Shown here piece after piece: positions 25,206 to 33,859 of a DNA stretch of 64,000 nucleotides. Below the pieces are notes generated by a model that ran no database searches, had not been told where the DNA came from, and was given only the letters and a program-made list of their open reading frames with translations. A program made the translations under genes and the position numbers. Origin of the DNA: Flavobacteriaceae bacterium PS02336 (GTDB lineage: Bacteria > Bacteroidota > Bacteroidia > Flavobacteriales > Flavobacteriaceae); contig JASCOF010000012.1 of NCBI GenBank assembly GCA_029960065.1, positions 1 through 64,000 on the forward strand. The letters are read 5' to 3'. Each line of letters starts with the position of its first letter. Position 1 is the first letter of the stretch.

Positions 25206-25784
25206 TTAGCTTTTTATCCAATTAATAACTTCTGGATCTGTTGGCAAAGTTCTTGGTTTAATTACTTTTACCAATTCTCCTTTTTCGTTGATCAGGTATT
25301 TTTGAAAATTCCATTCTACTTCAGAATCCTGCAGGCCATTTTTAGATTTCTGTGTCAAGAATTTGTAAACTTCACACATATCACTTCCTTTAACCGAAAC
25401 TTTGTTCATCATTGGAAAAGTTACGCCATAATTCTGCTGGCAGAAACTTTCAATTTCTTTAGCTGTACCTGGTTCTTGCGAAGCAAAATTGTTTGCAGGA
25501 AATCCAACAATTACAAAACCTTTATCTTTATACTCTTTATAAATTGCTTCTAAATCTTTGTATTGCGGAGTTAATCCGCATTTTGAAGCGGTATTTACAA
25601 TCATAACTTTTTTGCCTTTTAAAGACGCAAAGTCAAAAGTATCACCAGATAAATCTTCGACTTTAAATTGATAAATGTTTTCTTTTGCCATAATTTCTTT
25701 TTTAGGTTTATGGCTCGTTTGAGCCTGAACTTGCGAGGCCATCATAAATAATGCACTGCAAACTAAAATTGCTATATTTTTCAT
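25206..25784 (-). CDS. Glutathione peroxidase-family thiol peroxidase, exported
   Basis: This 192-aa protein has an N-terminal signal-like segment (about 1-22, ending VQAQ). The GPx fold follows: NTASKCGLTPQ with catalytic C69 (Cys in place of selenocysteine), FPANNFASQEPG with the Gln, and the WNF motif (VEWNFQKY). A second cysteine lies in FCQQNYG, as in thioredoxin-dependent members. It reduces peroxides, probably in the periplasm and probably with thioredoxin, not glutathione. It is monocistronic, ending at a shared terminator. Confidence 0.92.
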   Translation of the reverse strand: MKNIAILVCSALFMMASQVQAQTSHKPKKEIMAKENIYQFKVEDLSGDTFDFASLKGKKVMIVNTASKCGLTPQYKDLEAIYKEYKDKGFVIVGFPANNFASQEPGTAKEIESFCQQNYGVTFPMMNKVSVKGSDMCEVYKFLTQKSKNGLQDSEVEWNFQKYLINEKGELVKVIKPRTLPTDPEVINWIKS

Positions 25785-25864
25785 CGTATAATTTTTTTAT
25801 AAAATTAGCTAAAATACGTTTCACTAGAACTTTAATTTTATTAATCAAAAGTTAAATAAAAATT

Positions 25865-25895
25865 GAAGCCTAACGTTAATCAGACGTTAGGCTTC
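25865..25895 (-). terminator. Terminator-like hairpin on the minus strand
   Basis: A perfect 12-bp stem (25865-25876 with 25884-25895) and 7-base loop. On the minus strand it is followed by AATTTTTATTT. The only candidate minus-strand transcript upstream is the one carrying the small ORFs. Confidence 0.65.
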
Positions 25896-26175
25896 TCCCC
25901 ATACAAACAAATCAAACCATGAATTAATTATTATGCAATCTTTTATCAGTAAAATATCTCTTTAAAATTATAGTTGATGACTCGGTTTTATCGAAAATCT
26001 TCTTATCCCCCAATGCCTAACGCATCTTCAAAATTTTTTAAATGGCTTGTATTGTATTTACTTGAATCTTACTTAACCGTCATGACATAATAAAAAGTCT
26101 TCGATCTGGAAGTCCGAGTACATCAACTATATAATTTCTTTTATCTATTTTTCAAAAATGAAAGAGCGTCATCAT

Positions 26176-26244
26176 CTATTGCTTATAAAGCTTTATGAAC
26201 GCTACAATAAAAACAAGTAACACAACTATTTTTATAAAATTCAT
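26176..26244 (-). CDS. Possible 22-aa membrane peptide
   Basis: Minus-strand ATG to TAG, 22 residues: MNFIKIVVLLVFIVAFIK then a short basic end. It is essentially one hydrophobic helix with positive ends. It lies 42 bases after a second small ORF on the same strand and before a terminator-like hairpin. No family is recognised and a chance ORF is quite possible. Confidence 0.3.
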   Translation of the reverse strand: MNFIKIVVLLVFIVAFIKLYKQ

Positions 26245-26286
26245 AATCTTAAAAGTTTAGTTTGTGATGAACTATTTCAATTTCAA

Positions 26287-26406
26287 TTAAATCTTATATC
26301 GACTAATAACCGTTATATTTTTAAAGTCGTTCTCATTAAAAACTGTCATTGCTAATACGGTGGTTAACCCTATGATCAATATCTTTATTATATGCTTGCT
26401 ATCCAT
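26287..26406 (-). CDS. Possible 39-aa membrane protein
   Basis: Minus-strand ATG at 26404-26406 to TAA at 26287-26289. The product begins MDSKHIIKILIIGLTTVLAM, with one hydrophobic stretch and then a polar tail (NENDFKN). The upstream DNA is A-rich, as for other genes here, but has no TAnnTTTG. It is supported only by composition, the neighbouring small ORF and a downstream hairpin. Confidence 0.3.
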   Translation of the reverse strand: MDSKHIIKILIIGLTTVLAMTVFNENDFKNITVISRYKI

Positions 26407-26714
26407 AATATTGTTTATTTAAGAACGACTTTAGATTTAAATTCTACTATTTATTATTCTAGGAATTAACTCTTACTATTTTTCTTAATCAATTTCTTAT
26501 GATCTTTTTCTTACTTATAAATTTATTTACGTAATCGGATTGTTTTTGGTTTTAAAAAAAGTAAAAAAAATCACATTTTTTTTAGAATCCCTTTATTTTC
26601 CTAGGGTTTAGACTACAAAAAAAAATAAAAAAAATCCAAAAAAAATAAATTACCTTTATAACAGTTACCACTGAACGTCTAACTTTTTATGTTTAAACTT
26701 AAAAATCCAAATCT

Positions 26715-27245
26715 ATGAGTCAAGAAGAATTGTTAGTTTTAATTTACAAAAAAGACGAAAAAGCTTTTACGCACTTGTACGATATGTACTCTAAAAGTTT
26801 GTTTTCTGTCATTCATGTCTTAATCAAAAACCGAGAGGAAGCAGAAGATGTTCTTCAAGATGTTTTTGTCAAAATCTGGAAAAACATCGATTCCTATAAT
26901 GAAGGTAAAGGAAGATTTTACACCTGGATCCTTAATATTGCTCGCAATACGTCGATTGATAAGCTTCGTTCTAAAAATTTTAATAACAGCCAAAAAAACC
27001 TTTCCTCCGATAATTTCGTAAATCTGTTAGATGACAGTAATAAATTAGCTAATAAACTAGATGCAATTGGAATTCAAGAGTTCGTTAAAAAACTTAAACC
27101 AAAATGTATCGAGATCATCAATTTATTATTCTTTAAAGGATATACCCAGCAAGAAGCTTCAGAAGAGTTAGCGATACCTCTGGGAACAATAAAGACACAA
27201 AATAGAAACTGTATTAACGATTTACGTAATTATTTAAAGATATAA
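26715..27245 (+). CDS. ECF-type RNA polymerase sigma factor
   Basis: This 176-aa sigma-70 family protein has region 2 at about 10-75 (AFTHLYDMY, AEDVLQDVFVKIWKNI, FYTWILNIARNTSID) and region 4 at about 120-170 (GYTQQEASEELAIPLGTIKTQ helix-turn-helix). It redirects RNA polymerase to a target set, probably including its own operon. The next gene, an anti-sigma, overlaps its stop by one base, which indicates translational coupling. Upstream DNA has no exact TAnnTTTG; a self-recognised promoter may replace it. Confidence 0.94.
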   Translation: MSQEELLVLIYKKDEKAFTHLYDMYSKSLFSVIHVLIKNREEAEDVLQDVFVKIWKNIDSYNEGKGRFYTWILNIARNTSIDKLRSKNFNNSQKNLSSDNFVNLLDDSNKLANKLDAIGIQEFVKKLKPKCIEIINLLFFKGYTQQEASEELAIPLGTIKTQNRNCINDLRNYLKI

Positions 27246-28033
27246 TGGAAGCACAAGAATATATAGAATCAGGAATTTTAGAGTTGTACGTCTATGGCTT
27301 ATTAAGCGAAAAAGAAAACTTAGAAATAGCTGAGCTTGCAAAAAATAATCCTGAAGTAGATCAGGAAATTATTTCGATTGAGAAAGCTATAATTGCTCTG
27401 TCATCGAGCTTCTCTCCTTTCCATTCTGTGGAAAATTTTGAGAAGATTAAAGCTCGTCTGGAATTGAAACACGGCAAAGTAGTCGACATGAAACCGGCCT
27501 CAAACTGGTCTCAATATGTTGGCTGGGCGGCGGCAGTTTTATTGTTGCTAGGCTTAGGTTATCAGACATTAGAATTAACAAAAACAAAAGAAGCAATTTC
27601 TACTGTTGGAAATGAAAAGAATAAAATCCAAAGAGAATATGCTTTCTTAGATCAGCAGAATAAACAGACGGAGAAAAACCTAAGTATTGTTAGAGATATT
27701 AAAAATACCGGAGTAACTCTGGGCGGTCAGGCCGTTTCTCCAACATCTTTTGCAAAAGTATATTGGAATAAAGAAACTAAAACAACCTATATTGATGCTG
27801 CTGGTTTACCAACACCTCCAAAAGGAATGGTTTATCAAGTATGGTCTTTAAAATTAAGTCCGGTTCTTACGCCGACAAGTATTGGTTTGCTGGATAATTT
27901 TGAAGGAAATTCACAAAAAATCTTTGCTGTTAGTCAAACTGATTCAGCAGAAGCTTTCGGAATTACTCTGGAACCTGCAGGAGGAAGTTTAACTCCAACA
28001 ATGGAACAACTTTATACTTTAGGAAAAGTTTAA
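27245..28033 (+). CDS. Membrane-anchored anti-sigma factor, RskA-like
   Basis: This 262-aa protein has an N-terminal cytoplasmic anti-sigma part (about 1-85, IESGILELYVYGLLSEKE). One membrane helix (about 91-108), a coiled-coil-like stretch (about 112-150) and an RskA-type periplasmic C-terminus follow (YWNKETKTTYIDAAGLPTPPKGMVYQVW and FGITLEPAGGSLTPT). It should hold the preceding sigma factor at the membrane until a signal, probably proteolysis, releases it. The signal is unknown. The start overlaps the sigma stop (TAATG). Confidence 0.9.
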   Translation: MEAQEYIESGILELYVYGLLSEKENLEIAELAKNNPEVDQEIISIEKAIIALSSSFSPFHSVENFEKIKARLELKHGKVVDMKPASNWSQYVGWAAAVLLLLGLGYQTLELTKTKEAISTVGNEKNKIQREYAFLDQQNKQTEKNLSIVRDIKNTGVTLGGQAVSPTSFAKVYWNKETKTTYIDAAGLPTPPKGMVYQVWSLKLSPVLTPTSIGLLDNFEGNSQKIFAVSQTDSAEAFGITLEPAGGSLTPTMEQLYTLGKV

Positions 28034-28054
28034 AGCATAACATAATAAAGAACG

Positions 28055-28090
28055 AAAAACGCATATTAGATTTAATATGCGTTTTTTTAT
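28055..28090 (+). terminator. Terminator of the sigma/anti-sigma operon
   Basis: A 14-bp stem (28055-28068 with 28073-28086), 4-base loop and T-run, 22 bases after the anti-sigma stop. Confidence 0.85.
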
Positions 28091-28146
28091 TATTTTTAGT
28101 TAATCAAATGTAAAACAGTTGCTTAATATTTTAAATTATACTGTAG

Positions 28147-28884
28147 ATGGAAATTAAATGTAAAAATTGTTATCAGGTTTTTAAAGGGCATTACTGTAAT
28201 AATTGCGGGCAGTCTGCAGAAACACACAAAATTAATTCTCATTTTTTATGGCACGATATACAGCATGGCTTATTACATTTTGACAAAGGAATTCTTTATT
28301 CCTTAAAAGAATTATTTACAAGACCCGGACATTCTATACGTGAATTTATCGAAGGCAAAAGAGTGAAACATTTTAAACCGATATCTTTAGTTGTTCTTTT
28401 GGCAACATTTTATGGTTTTTTATATCATTATTTTCATATTCATTATTTTGTAAAAGAACCCAATGAACCAATCGATTATGTAAATGTAAACGAATGGATT
28501 GCAACACATTTCTCTTGGGTGACAATTGCAACTATTCCGTTATACACGATTGGAACGTATACTGTTTTTAGAAATCAGGGCTATAATTTTGTTGAATTCT
28601 TTGTCTTAAACACTTTCAAAGCTTCACAGAGACTTTTTGTTCAGATTTTAACCTTTCCTGGATTATTGTACTTGAATAACACCAATCATTTACAGCAATT
28701 TACTTATATAACGTACATGCTCGGCATTGTATTAATATTTTGGACCAATATTCAGTTTTTTAATAAAATGTCAAAAACAAAAGCCTTTTTTTTATCCATA
28801 TTAAGTCACATCATTTTTTTGATTTGTATTACAATCGTTTTAACTATCATACTTTTAATTATGGGAAAATTTCCAAACAGTTAA
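28147..28884 (+). CDS. DUF3667 family membrane protein with zinc ribbon
   Basis: This 245-aa protein has an N-terminal zinc ribbon with two CxxC pairs (C5/C8 and C17/C20). A conserved LLHFDKGILYSLKELFTRPG block follows, with IREFIEGKRVKHFKP. About four or five membrane helices make up the rest (LVVLLATFYGFLYHYF, WVTIATIPLYTIGTY, LFFVQ-like and the C-terminal IIFLICITIVLTIILLI). This is the DUF3667 layout, common in Bacteroidota; its function is unknown. It is a single gene between two terminators. Confidence 0.88.
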   Translation: MEIKCKNCYQVFKGHYCNNCGQSAETHKINSHFLWHDIQHGLLHFDKGILYSLKELFTRPGHSIREFIEGKRVKHFKPISLVVLLATFYGFLYHYFHIHYFVKEPNEPIDYVNVNEWIATHFSWVTIATIPLYTIGTYTVFRNQGYNFVEFFVLNTFKASQRLFVQILTFPGLLYLNNTNHLQQFTYITYMLGIVLIFWTNIQFFNKMSKTKAFFLSILSHIIFLICITIVLTIILLIMGKFPNS

Positions 28885-28907
28885 ATTAAGAACCAGTTTA
28901 AAATAAA

Positions 28908-28938
28908 AAAAGTTCAGCTTTATTGCTGAACCTTTTTT
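28908..28938. terminator. Bidirectional terminator between DUF3667 and ccsBA
   Basis: An 8-bp GC-containing stem (28911-28918 with 28925-28932), extended by A/T pairs, 6-base loop, A-run before and T-run after, between converging genes. Confidence 0.8.
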
Positions 28939-28960
28939 ATAAATCAATTTATTTCGATTA

Positions 28961-31900
28961 TTATTTCTTTACTTTTTTACTTTTATAGTATTTTCTATAT
29001 TTTGGATAAGTAACGGCTCCAATAAGAGTAATTGTAACTAAACAGTAATAAACCCAGTTTAATGAATGCGCTTCTCCACTTGCGTACGAGTGCAAACCAA
29101 CTAAATGGAAATTTACTCCATAATAAGTAAACAGAATAGAAACAAATGCAAACATACTCATTAAGTTGAAGAACCATTTTCCTCTTAAAGCAGGAACAAA
29201 ACGAGCGTGAATTACAAATGCATAAATCATAATCGAGATTAAAGCCCAAGTTTCTTTTGGATCCCAACCCCAGTAACGTCCCCAGCTTTCGTTTGCCCAT
29301 TGTCCGCCTAAGAAGTTTCCAATAGTCAGCATGATCAAACCAATAGTTAAAGCCATTTCGTTGATATAGGTAATTTCTTTTAAATTAAGTTCCATTTTGG
29401 TTTTATTTTTCTCGGTTGTAAAGAAAATCAATAGTAATGCAACAAAACCTAAAATAAATCCTAATGCCGTCGGGCCATAACTACCTACAATAACAGCAAC
29501 GTGAATCATTAACCAATACGAGTTAAGAACTGGCTGTAAGTTTGCGATTTCAGGATCAATCCAGTTCAGATATGCTGCCATTAAAATCATAGAAGTAACA
29601 AAAGCAGATGAAGCCACTGTTAATTTTGATTTCCTATCAAAAGCCAATCCGAAGAACATAGTTGACCAAGCTACATATACAATAGACTCGTAAGCATTAC
29701 TCCAAGGTGCGTGACCAGAAATATACCAGCGTCCTATTAATCCTAATGTATGAAGCACAAATAACAATCCAATCATAATATGGAATGCATTTATGGTAAT
29801 ACGAAGCCACTTTTTCTCAAAGAAAATGTTGACAATAATAAAAACGAACATAAAACTGGCCACTGTAATGTACCAATATGTTAATTTCTGAAAGACGTCG
29901 TATTTGTTATACAAAATCTCTGCATCGATTTTTTGCTCACTTGGACGAACTTTAGCTCCGAATTTCTTTTGAAAACCATTAATACTTTCAACTAAATTAT
30001 CTGCTGTGTCAAAATTTTTGGCGATAGAACCATTATTTAATGCACTGAAATATAAAGGCAGAATTTGTTTTACGTAAGTAGAATCCATTCCTTTAAAACC
30101 AGCACTTTCACGTTCTAAGTAAGAAACCCATTTGTGATTTGGATCGTTAGGAATTGGGAAAATTCTCAAAATACTTCCGCTTAAAGCAGATTCCATTAGG
30201 TTTACTTTTTTATCTGTTTCGACAAAATCTTTCTCGAAATTATTCGGATTCGCTGCTTTGTAAGCATTATCTAAATAAGGAGATAATTTATAATTTCCCT
30301 GTTCATCAAAGAATTTTACAAATGGAGCATATTTATCTTTTGAATCAATACCAATAATTTTACGAATACTGTCATTTCCAGATTTAATATAAATTAATGG
30401 AATCTGAATCCAAACCTGAGCATATTGAGTCATTGACAAGAATACCTGATCAGAATTCATTCCGTTGTATTTATCGTCGTGGCTTACTTTACGAAGTAAT
30501 TCAGAAGAAAACGTATTAATTGGTTTCATTCTACCGCCGGCATCCTGAATAATCAAACGGCCAAATTTTGCAGCATGAGCTTCTGGCGCTTTATAAATAT
30601 TCAATAAAGAATCTAACTGCTTCTTGCTAGGCGGAGCAGTAACGTGATTGGCATGATCATTTGGGTCAGCAGCATGATTGTGATCATGATCGTGAGAATG
30701 AACATGTGGAGATTGCTGTGCAAAACCGCTCAAACTCAACATTAAAACTAGAATAGTAATTAGCTTTTCTTTTTTCTTTTTAACCGCTTCTAGTTTACGT
30801 TTCAAATCACCAAAACGCGAATGTTTTGTAAACATAATTGCCATAAGTCCGATATACAATAAAAAATAACCCAAATAAGTAATGTTAGTTCCCCAAAAAT
30901 CATGGTTTACAGATAAAACAGTTCCTTTTTCATCTGGATCAAATGAAGATTGGAAAAAACGATATCCTTTATAATCTAAAACGTGATTCATAAAAATATC
31001 TTGATCAAAAGTTTCTGTCGAATCCTGAACTGTTACTTTACTTTTGTATGAAGAATAACTTTTTTCGGTACCAGGATATTTTTCAGCAATAAAATCATTT
31101 AATTTTATTTTAAATGGCAAAACATACGCTTTACTTCCGAAGAATATAGAATACTCAATATTACCGATTTTTACGGTTTTAGGCTCTCCAGTTTGACCTT
31201 TAGACCCCATAACCATTATCTCTTTTTCCTGACCTTCAGCCTTTACTTTAAGAACCAAAGCGTCGGTATGAGATTTAGCTTTATAATCATTATTAGATTC
31301 ATAGTCTACTTTTCCTTTCATTGCAGGATCTGGAAATACAATTCTGATATCTCCAATGCTGTATAAAGAACGCATCATTAAAGGCTGTACATCATCTTTG
31401 GTCACTTTACCTTTAAATTGATCTGCCATTCTCATAAACTCTCCTTCAAAAGGAGTTTGAATAGTATATTTTTCTCCTTTTGTGTTGATATTAATTGCTC
31501 CGTCTGTAGGTTTATTTAAAGCAAACAAAACGTTGTGAATATTCTGAACTTCACCTTCTTTCAAGTAATGTTCTTCACGTCCGCCAGCACCGGCTTCAAC
31601 TAATTTAAGATATAAAATTCCGTTTGGGTCTGGTTTAACAACCTCTTTCGCTCCCATGATATACTTTTCGTATGTAACTTCAAACGGAGTTTCGTCAAAT
31701 TTTCCAGAAACAGTAAAATCATTATTAGTTACAGGAGAAAGTAAAAGACTTTTTTCAAAAACTCTTCTTTTCATTTCTCCTTTGTATTCACCGTCAACAA
31801 AAACGGTTAAAAAAGTTTTATCTGAATATATTTGATTTTCTGCCGCTCCTTCACGAATTGGCATCATTCCTTCATAACTGATGTATCTTGTAATAAAAGC

Positions 31901-32176
31901 TCCTAAAATGATAAAAATAAAAGAAAGGTGAAGTAATAAAGTCGCCCATTTTTCTTTTTTAAGCAGTTGATAACGTTTGATATTTCCGAAGAAATTAATC
32001 ACAAAAACGAGCATTATCGCCTCAAACCACCATGTATTGTAAATTAAGATTCTGGCTGTGTCGGTATTGTATTTACTTTCGATAAAAGTTCCAATACCCA
32101 TTGCAAGTGCAAATGCTAAAAAAAGAACGGCCATTAATCGTGTAGAAAACAAAAAAGAGAATATTTTTTTATCCAT
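28961..32176 (-). CDS. ccsBA: Fused cytochrome c biogenesis protein (ResB/CcsB-CcsA, system II)
   Basis: This about 1071-aa integral membrane protein moves haem out and attaches it to apocytochrome c. The N-terminal ResB-like half has membrane helices and a large periplasmic part (about 1-480). Next comes an internal signal-like stretch (LITILVLMLSLSGFAQQ), a His-rich linker (about 489-510), another periplasmic part and a CcsA half. The CcsA half carries the haem-handling WWD motif (SWGRYWGWDPKETW, near residue 968) and six or more helices. I chose ATG 32174-32176. The longer frame begins at a GTG (32209) overlapping a TACTTTTG promoter element, so it would lie at or before the transcript start. 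Confidence 0.93.
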   Translation of the reverse strand: MDKKIFSFLFSTRLMAVLFLAFALAMGIGTFIESKYNTDTARILIYNTWWFEAIMLVFVINFFGNIKRYQLLKKEKWATLLLHLSFIFIILGAFITRYISYEGMMPIREGAAENQIYSDKTFLTVFVDGEYKGEMKRRVFEKSLLLSPVTNNDFTVSGKFDETPFEVTYEKYIMGAKEVVKPDPNGILYLKLVEAGAGGREEHYLKEGEVQNIHNVLFALNKPTDGAININTKGEKYTIQTPFEGEFMRMADQFKGKVTKDDVQPLMMRSLYSIGDIRIVFPDPAMKGKVDYESNNDYKAKSHTDALVLKVKAEGQEKEIMVMGSKGQTGEPKTVKIGNIEYSIFFGSKAYVLPFKIKLNDFIAEKYPGTEKSYSSYKSKVTVQDSTETFDQDIFMNHVLDYKGYRFFQSSFDPDEKGTVLSVNHDFWGTNITYLGYFLLYIGLMAIMFTKHSRFGDLKRKLEAVKKKKEKLITILVLMLSLSGFAQQSPHVHSHDHDHNHAADPNDHANHVTAPPSKKQLDSLLNIYKAPEAHAAKFGRLIIQDAGGRMKPINTFSSELLRKVSHDDKYNGMNSDQVFLSMTQYAQVWIQIPLIYIKSGNDSIRKIIGIDSKDKYAPFVKFFDEQGNYKLSPYLDNAYKAANPNNFEKDFVETDKKVNLMESALSGSILRIFPIPNDPNHKWVSYLERESAGFKGMDSTYVKQILPLYFSALNNGSIAKNFDTADNLVESINGFQKKFGAKVRPSEQKIDAEILYNKYDVFQKLTYWYITVASFMFVFIIVNIFFEKKWLRITINAFHIMIGLLFVLHTLGLIGRWYISGHAPWSNAYESIVYVAWSTMFFGLAFDRKSKLTVASSAFVTSMILMAAYLNWIDPEIANLQPVLNSYWLMIHVAVIVGSYGPTALGFILGFVALLLIFFTTEKNKTKMELNLKEITYINEMALTIGLIMLTIGNFLGGQWANESWGRYWGWDPKETWALISIMIYAFVIHARFVPALRGKWFFNLMSMFAFVSILFTYYGVNFHLVGLHSYASGEAHSLNWVYYCLVTITLIGAVTYPKYRKYYKSKKVKK

Positions 32177-32208
32177 TTTTAAGGAATTACATTGTATATA
32201 AAGTGGCA

Positions 32209-32216
32209 CAAAAGTA
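32209..32216 (-). promoter_or_regulatory. -7 promoter element for ccsBA
   Basis: On the minus strand this reads TACTTTTG (TAnnTTTG), 33 bases before the chosen ATG. It overlaps the alternative GTG start, which argues against that start. Confidence 0.6.
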
Positions 32217-32484
32217 CTTAAAAATGTTTATTTGAGGCATGCGATATTTGTTAATAAAAACCAAATATATACTCGAAAAATTGATCAAATCCTCAAAAAC
32301 ATAAGTTTATAACTACAAAACACACTCTGGTGAAAATATAATTTTATCTCTAATCTTTAAAACTTCCAAATAAAAAGCTGCTTATATGACTTCATTACTG
32401 ATAATTACTCCTAGTTTAAAATCAGAAGCGATACAATCTCTGTCAAAACTTTTCGTTACAAATTATCTTTATAAAAAATAATAC

Positions 32485-32492
32485 TAATTTTG
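32485..32492 (+). promoter_or_regulatory. -7 promoter element immediately before the DUF2520 gene
   Basis: TAATTTTG (TAnnTTTG) ends only 5 bases before the ATG at 32498. If real, the mRNA would begin at or within a base or two of the start codon, that is, leaderless. Confidence 0.45.
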
Positions 32493-32497
32493 CTTTT

Positions 32498-33259
32498 ATG
32501 ATTCAGATAACAATAATCGGTTCCGGAAATGTTGCACAGCATTTAATAAAGGCTTTCAAGGAAAGTAAAACTGTAGAAATTAAACAGGTTTTCTCTCGAA
32601 AGAAAGAAACGTTGCTTCATTTGGTTGATTATGAGAAAATTATTACTGATTACACCGAAATCCAAACTGCTGATCTGCATATAATTGCGGTATCTGACAA
32701 TGCAATTGCGGAAGTTTCAGAACAGCTTCCCTTTAATAATCAATTTGTAGTTCATACTTCGGGGACCTCTTCAATTGAGCTTTTAAATCCTAAAAACCGC
32801 CGCGGTGTTTTTTATCCGCTTCAAACATTCTCTAAGAACAAATCTATTGATTATTCGATTATTCCATTTTGTTTGGAAGCCGAAAATACAGCCGATTTTA
32901 ATCTTTTAGATTCGATTGCTAAAAGTATCTCTACAGCAGTTCATTCTGTAAGTTCTGAGCAACGTAAGGCACTTCATGTTGCGGCTGTTTTTGTAAGCAA
33001 TTTTACTAATCATTTGTATCATTTGGGACAGGAAATCTGTGAAGAGAATCAGCTGCCTTTTTCAATTTTAAGACCTTTAATTCAAGAAACGGCAGACAAA
33101 ATCAACACACTCGACCCCATTGATGCGCAGACTGGGCCAGCTGTACGTCATGATTCGAATACAACAGAAGCGCACCTGGCATTTTTAGAAGACGAAAACA
33201 AAAAAAATATCTATAAAATCTTAACACAATCTATACAGCATAATGGCAAAAAGTTATAA
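32498..33259 (+). CDS. Rossmann-like/DUF2520 domain protein
   Basis: This 253-aa protein has an N-terminal NAD(P)-binding fold (IIGSGNVAQHL at about 6-16, IIAVSDNAI, VVHTSGTSS). A C-terminal helical DUF2520 domain follows (RKALHVAAVFVSNFTNHLY and LDPIDAQTGPAVRHD). It resembles pyrroline-5-carboxylate reductase or F420-dependent reductases, but the substrate is not known. It is first in a plus-strand run. The next gene starts 17 bases before its stop, so the two are translationally coupled. Confidence 0.88.
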   Translation: MIQITIIGSGNVAQHLIKAFKESKTVEIKQVFSRKKETLLHLVDYEKIITDYTEIQTADLHIIAVSDNAIAEVSEQLPFNNQFVVHTSGTSSIELLNPKNRRGVFYPLQTFSKNKSIDYSIIPFCLEAENTADFNLLDSIAKSISTAVHSVSSEQRKALHVAAVFVSNFTNHLYHLGQEICEENQLPFSILRPLIQETADKINTLDPIDAQTGPAVRHDSNTTEAHLAFLEDENKKNIYKILTQSIQHNGKKL

Positions 33260-33770
33260 AGAAATAATGAATGACATCACAACATTTGTTTTTGATGTAG
33301 ACGGCGTACTTACAGACAGTTCTGTTTTTGTAACCAATGAAGGCGAAATGCTTAGAACCATGAATATTCGCGATGGTTATGCTCTAAAAGCAGCAATTGA
33401 AAGTGGTTATAATGTATGCATTATTTCTGGAGGAAGCAATGAAGGTGTTCGCATCCGCCTACAAAATTTAGGTGTTTCAGATGTTTATCTAGGAACTCCT
33501 GACAAAGTAAACACACTAAAAGAATACTTAGAAAATAACAATATTAAGGACGAAAATGTGTTATATATGGGAGATGATATTCCTGATTTTCACGTTATGA
33601 AATTAGTTGGGCTTCCTACTTGTCCACAGGATGCAGTTCCAGAAATTAAAAATATCTGTCGTTACATCTCACACGTAAAAGGCGGACGTGGCGCAGCAAG
33701 AGACGTGATCGAACAAGTGATGAAAGTGCAAGGGAAATGGATGGAATATTTTAATGGACAACACGATTAA
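33243..33770 (+). CDS. kdsC: HAD-family KdsC-like phosphatase
   Basis: This 175-aa C0-type HAD phosphatase has motif 1 FDVDGVLTD (D18 and D20), motif 2 CIISGGS, a conserved Lys in GTPDKVNTL, motif 3 MGDDIPDFHVM and the C-terminal GGRGAARDVIEQV. The set fits 3-deoxy-D-manno-octulosonate 8-phosphate phosphatase, which makes free Kdo for lipopolysaccharide. The alternative is an NeuNAc-type phosphatase. It overlaps the DUF2520 gene by 17 bases. ATG at 33243 gives the usual N-terminus. Confidence 0.9.
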   Translation: MAKSYKEIMNDITTFVFDVDGVLTDSSVFVTNEGEMLRTMNIRDGYALKAAIESGYNVCIISGGSNEGVRIRLQNLGVSDVYLGTPDKVNTLKEYLENNNIKDENVLYMGDDIPDFHVMKLVGLPTCPQDAVPEIKNICRYISHVKGGRGAARDVIEQVMKVQGKWMEYFNGQHD

Positions 33771-33859
33771 GTTTTCAGTCGCAGTATTTAGTCTCAGTTT
33801 TCAGTTAGATAAAAAACCTTTGAACCTTAGTTCCTCAGAACCTTTGCAACTTAAAAAGA

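Larger units (their letters stand above)
25785..26714. other. 930-base gene-poor region between gpx and the sigma factor
   Basis: There are no standard-length genes. The minus strand holds two tiny membrane-type ORFs (26287-26406 and 26176-26244) and a terminator-like hairpin at 25865-25895. An 11-bp inverted repeat (26323-26333 with 26422-26432) flanks the 5' end of the longer ORF. The rest is A+T-rich and shows nothing I can name. Confidence 0.6.

Noticed and set aside
32177..32209. Longer ccsBA start (GTG, adding 11 residues)
   Set aside because: The GTG overlaps a TAnnTTTG element, so it would be at or before the transcript start.
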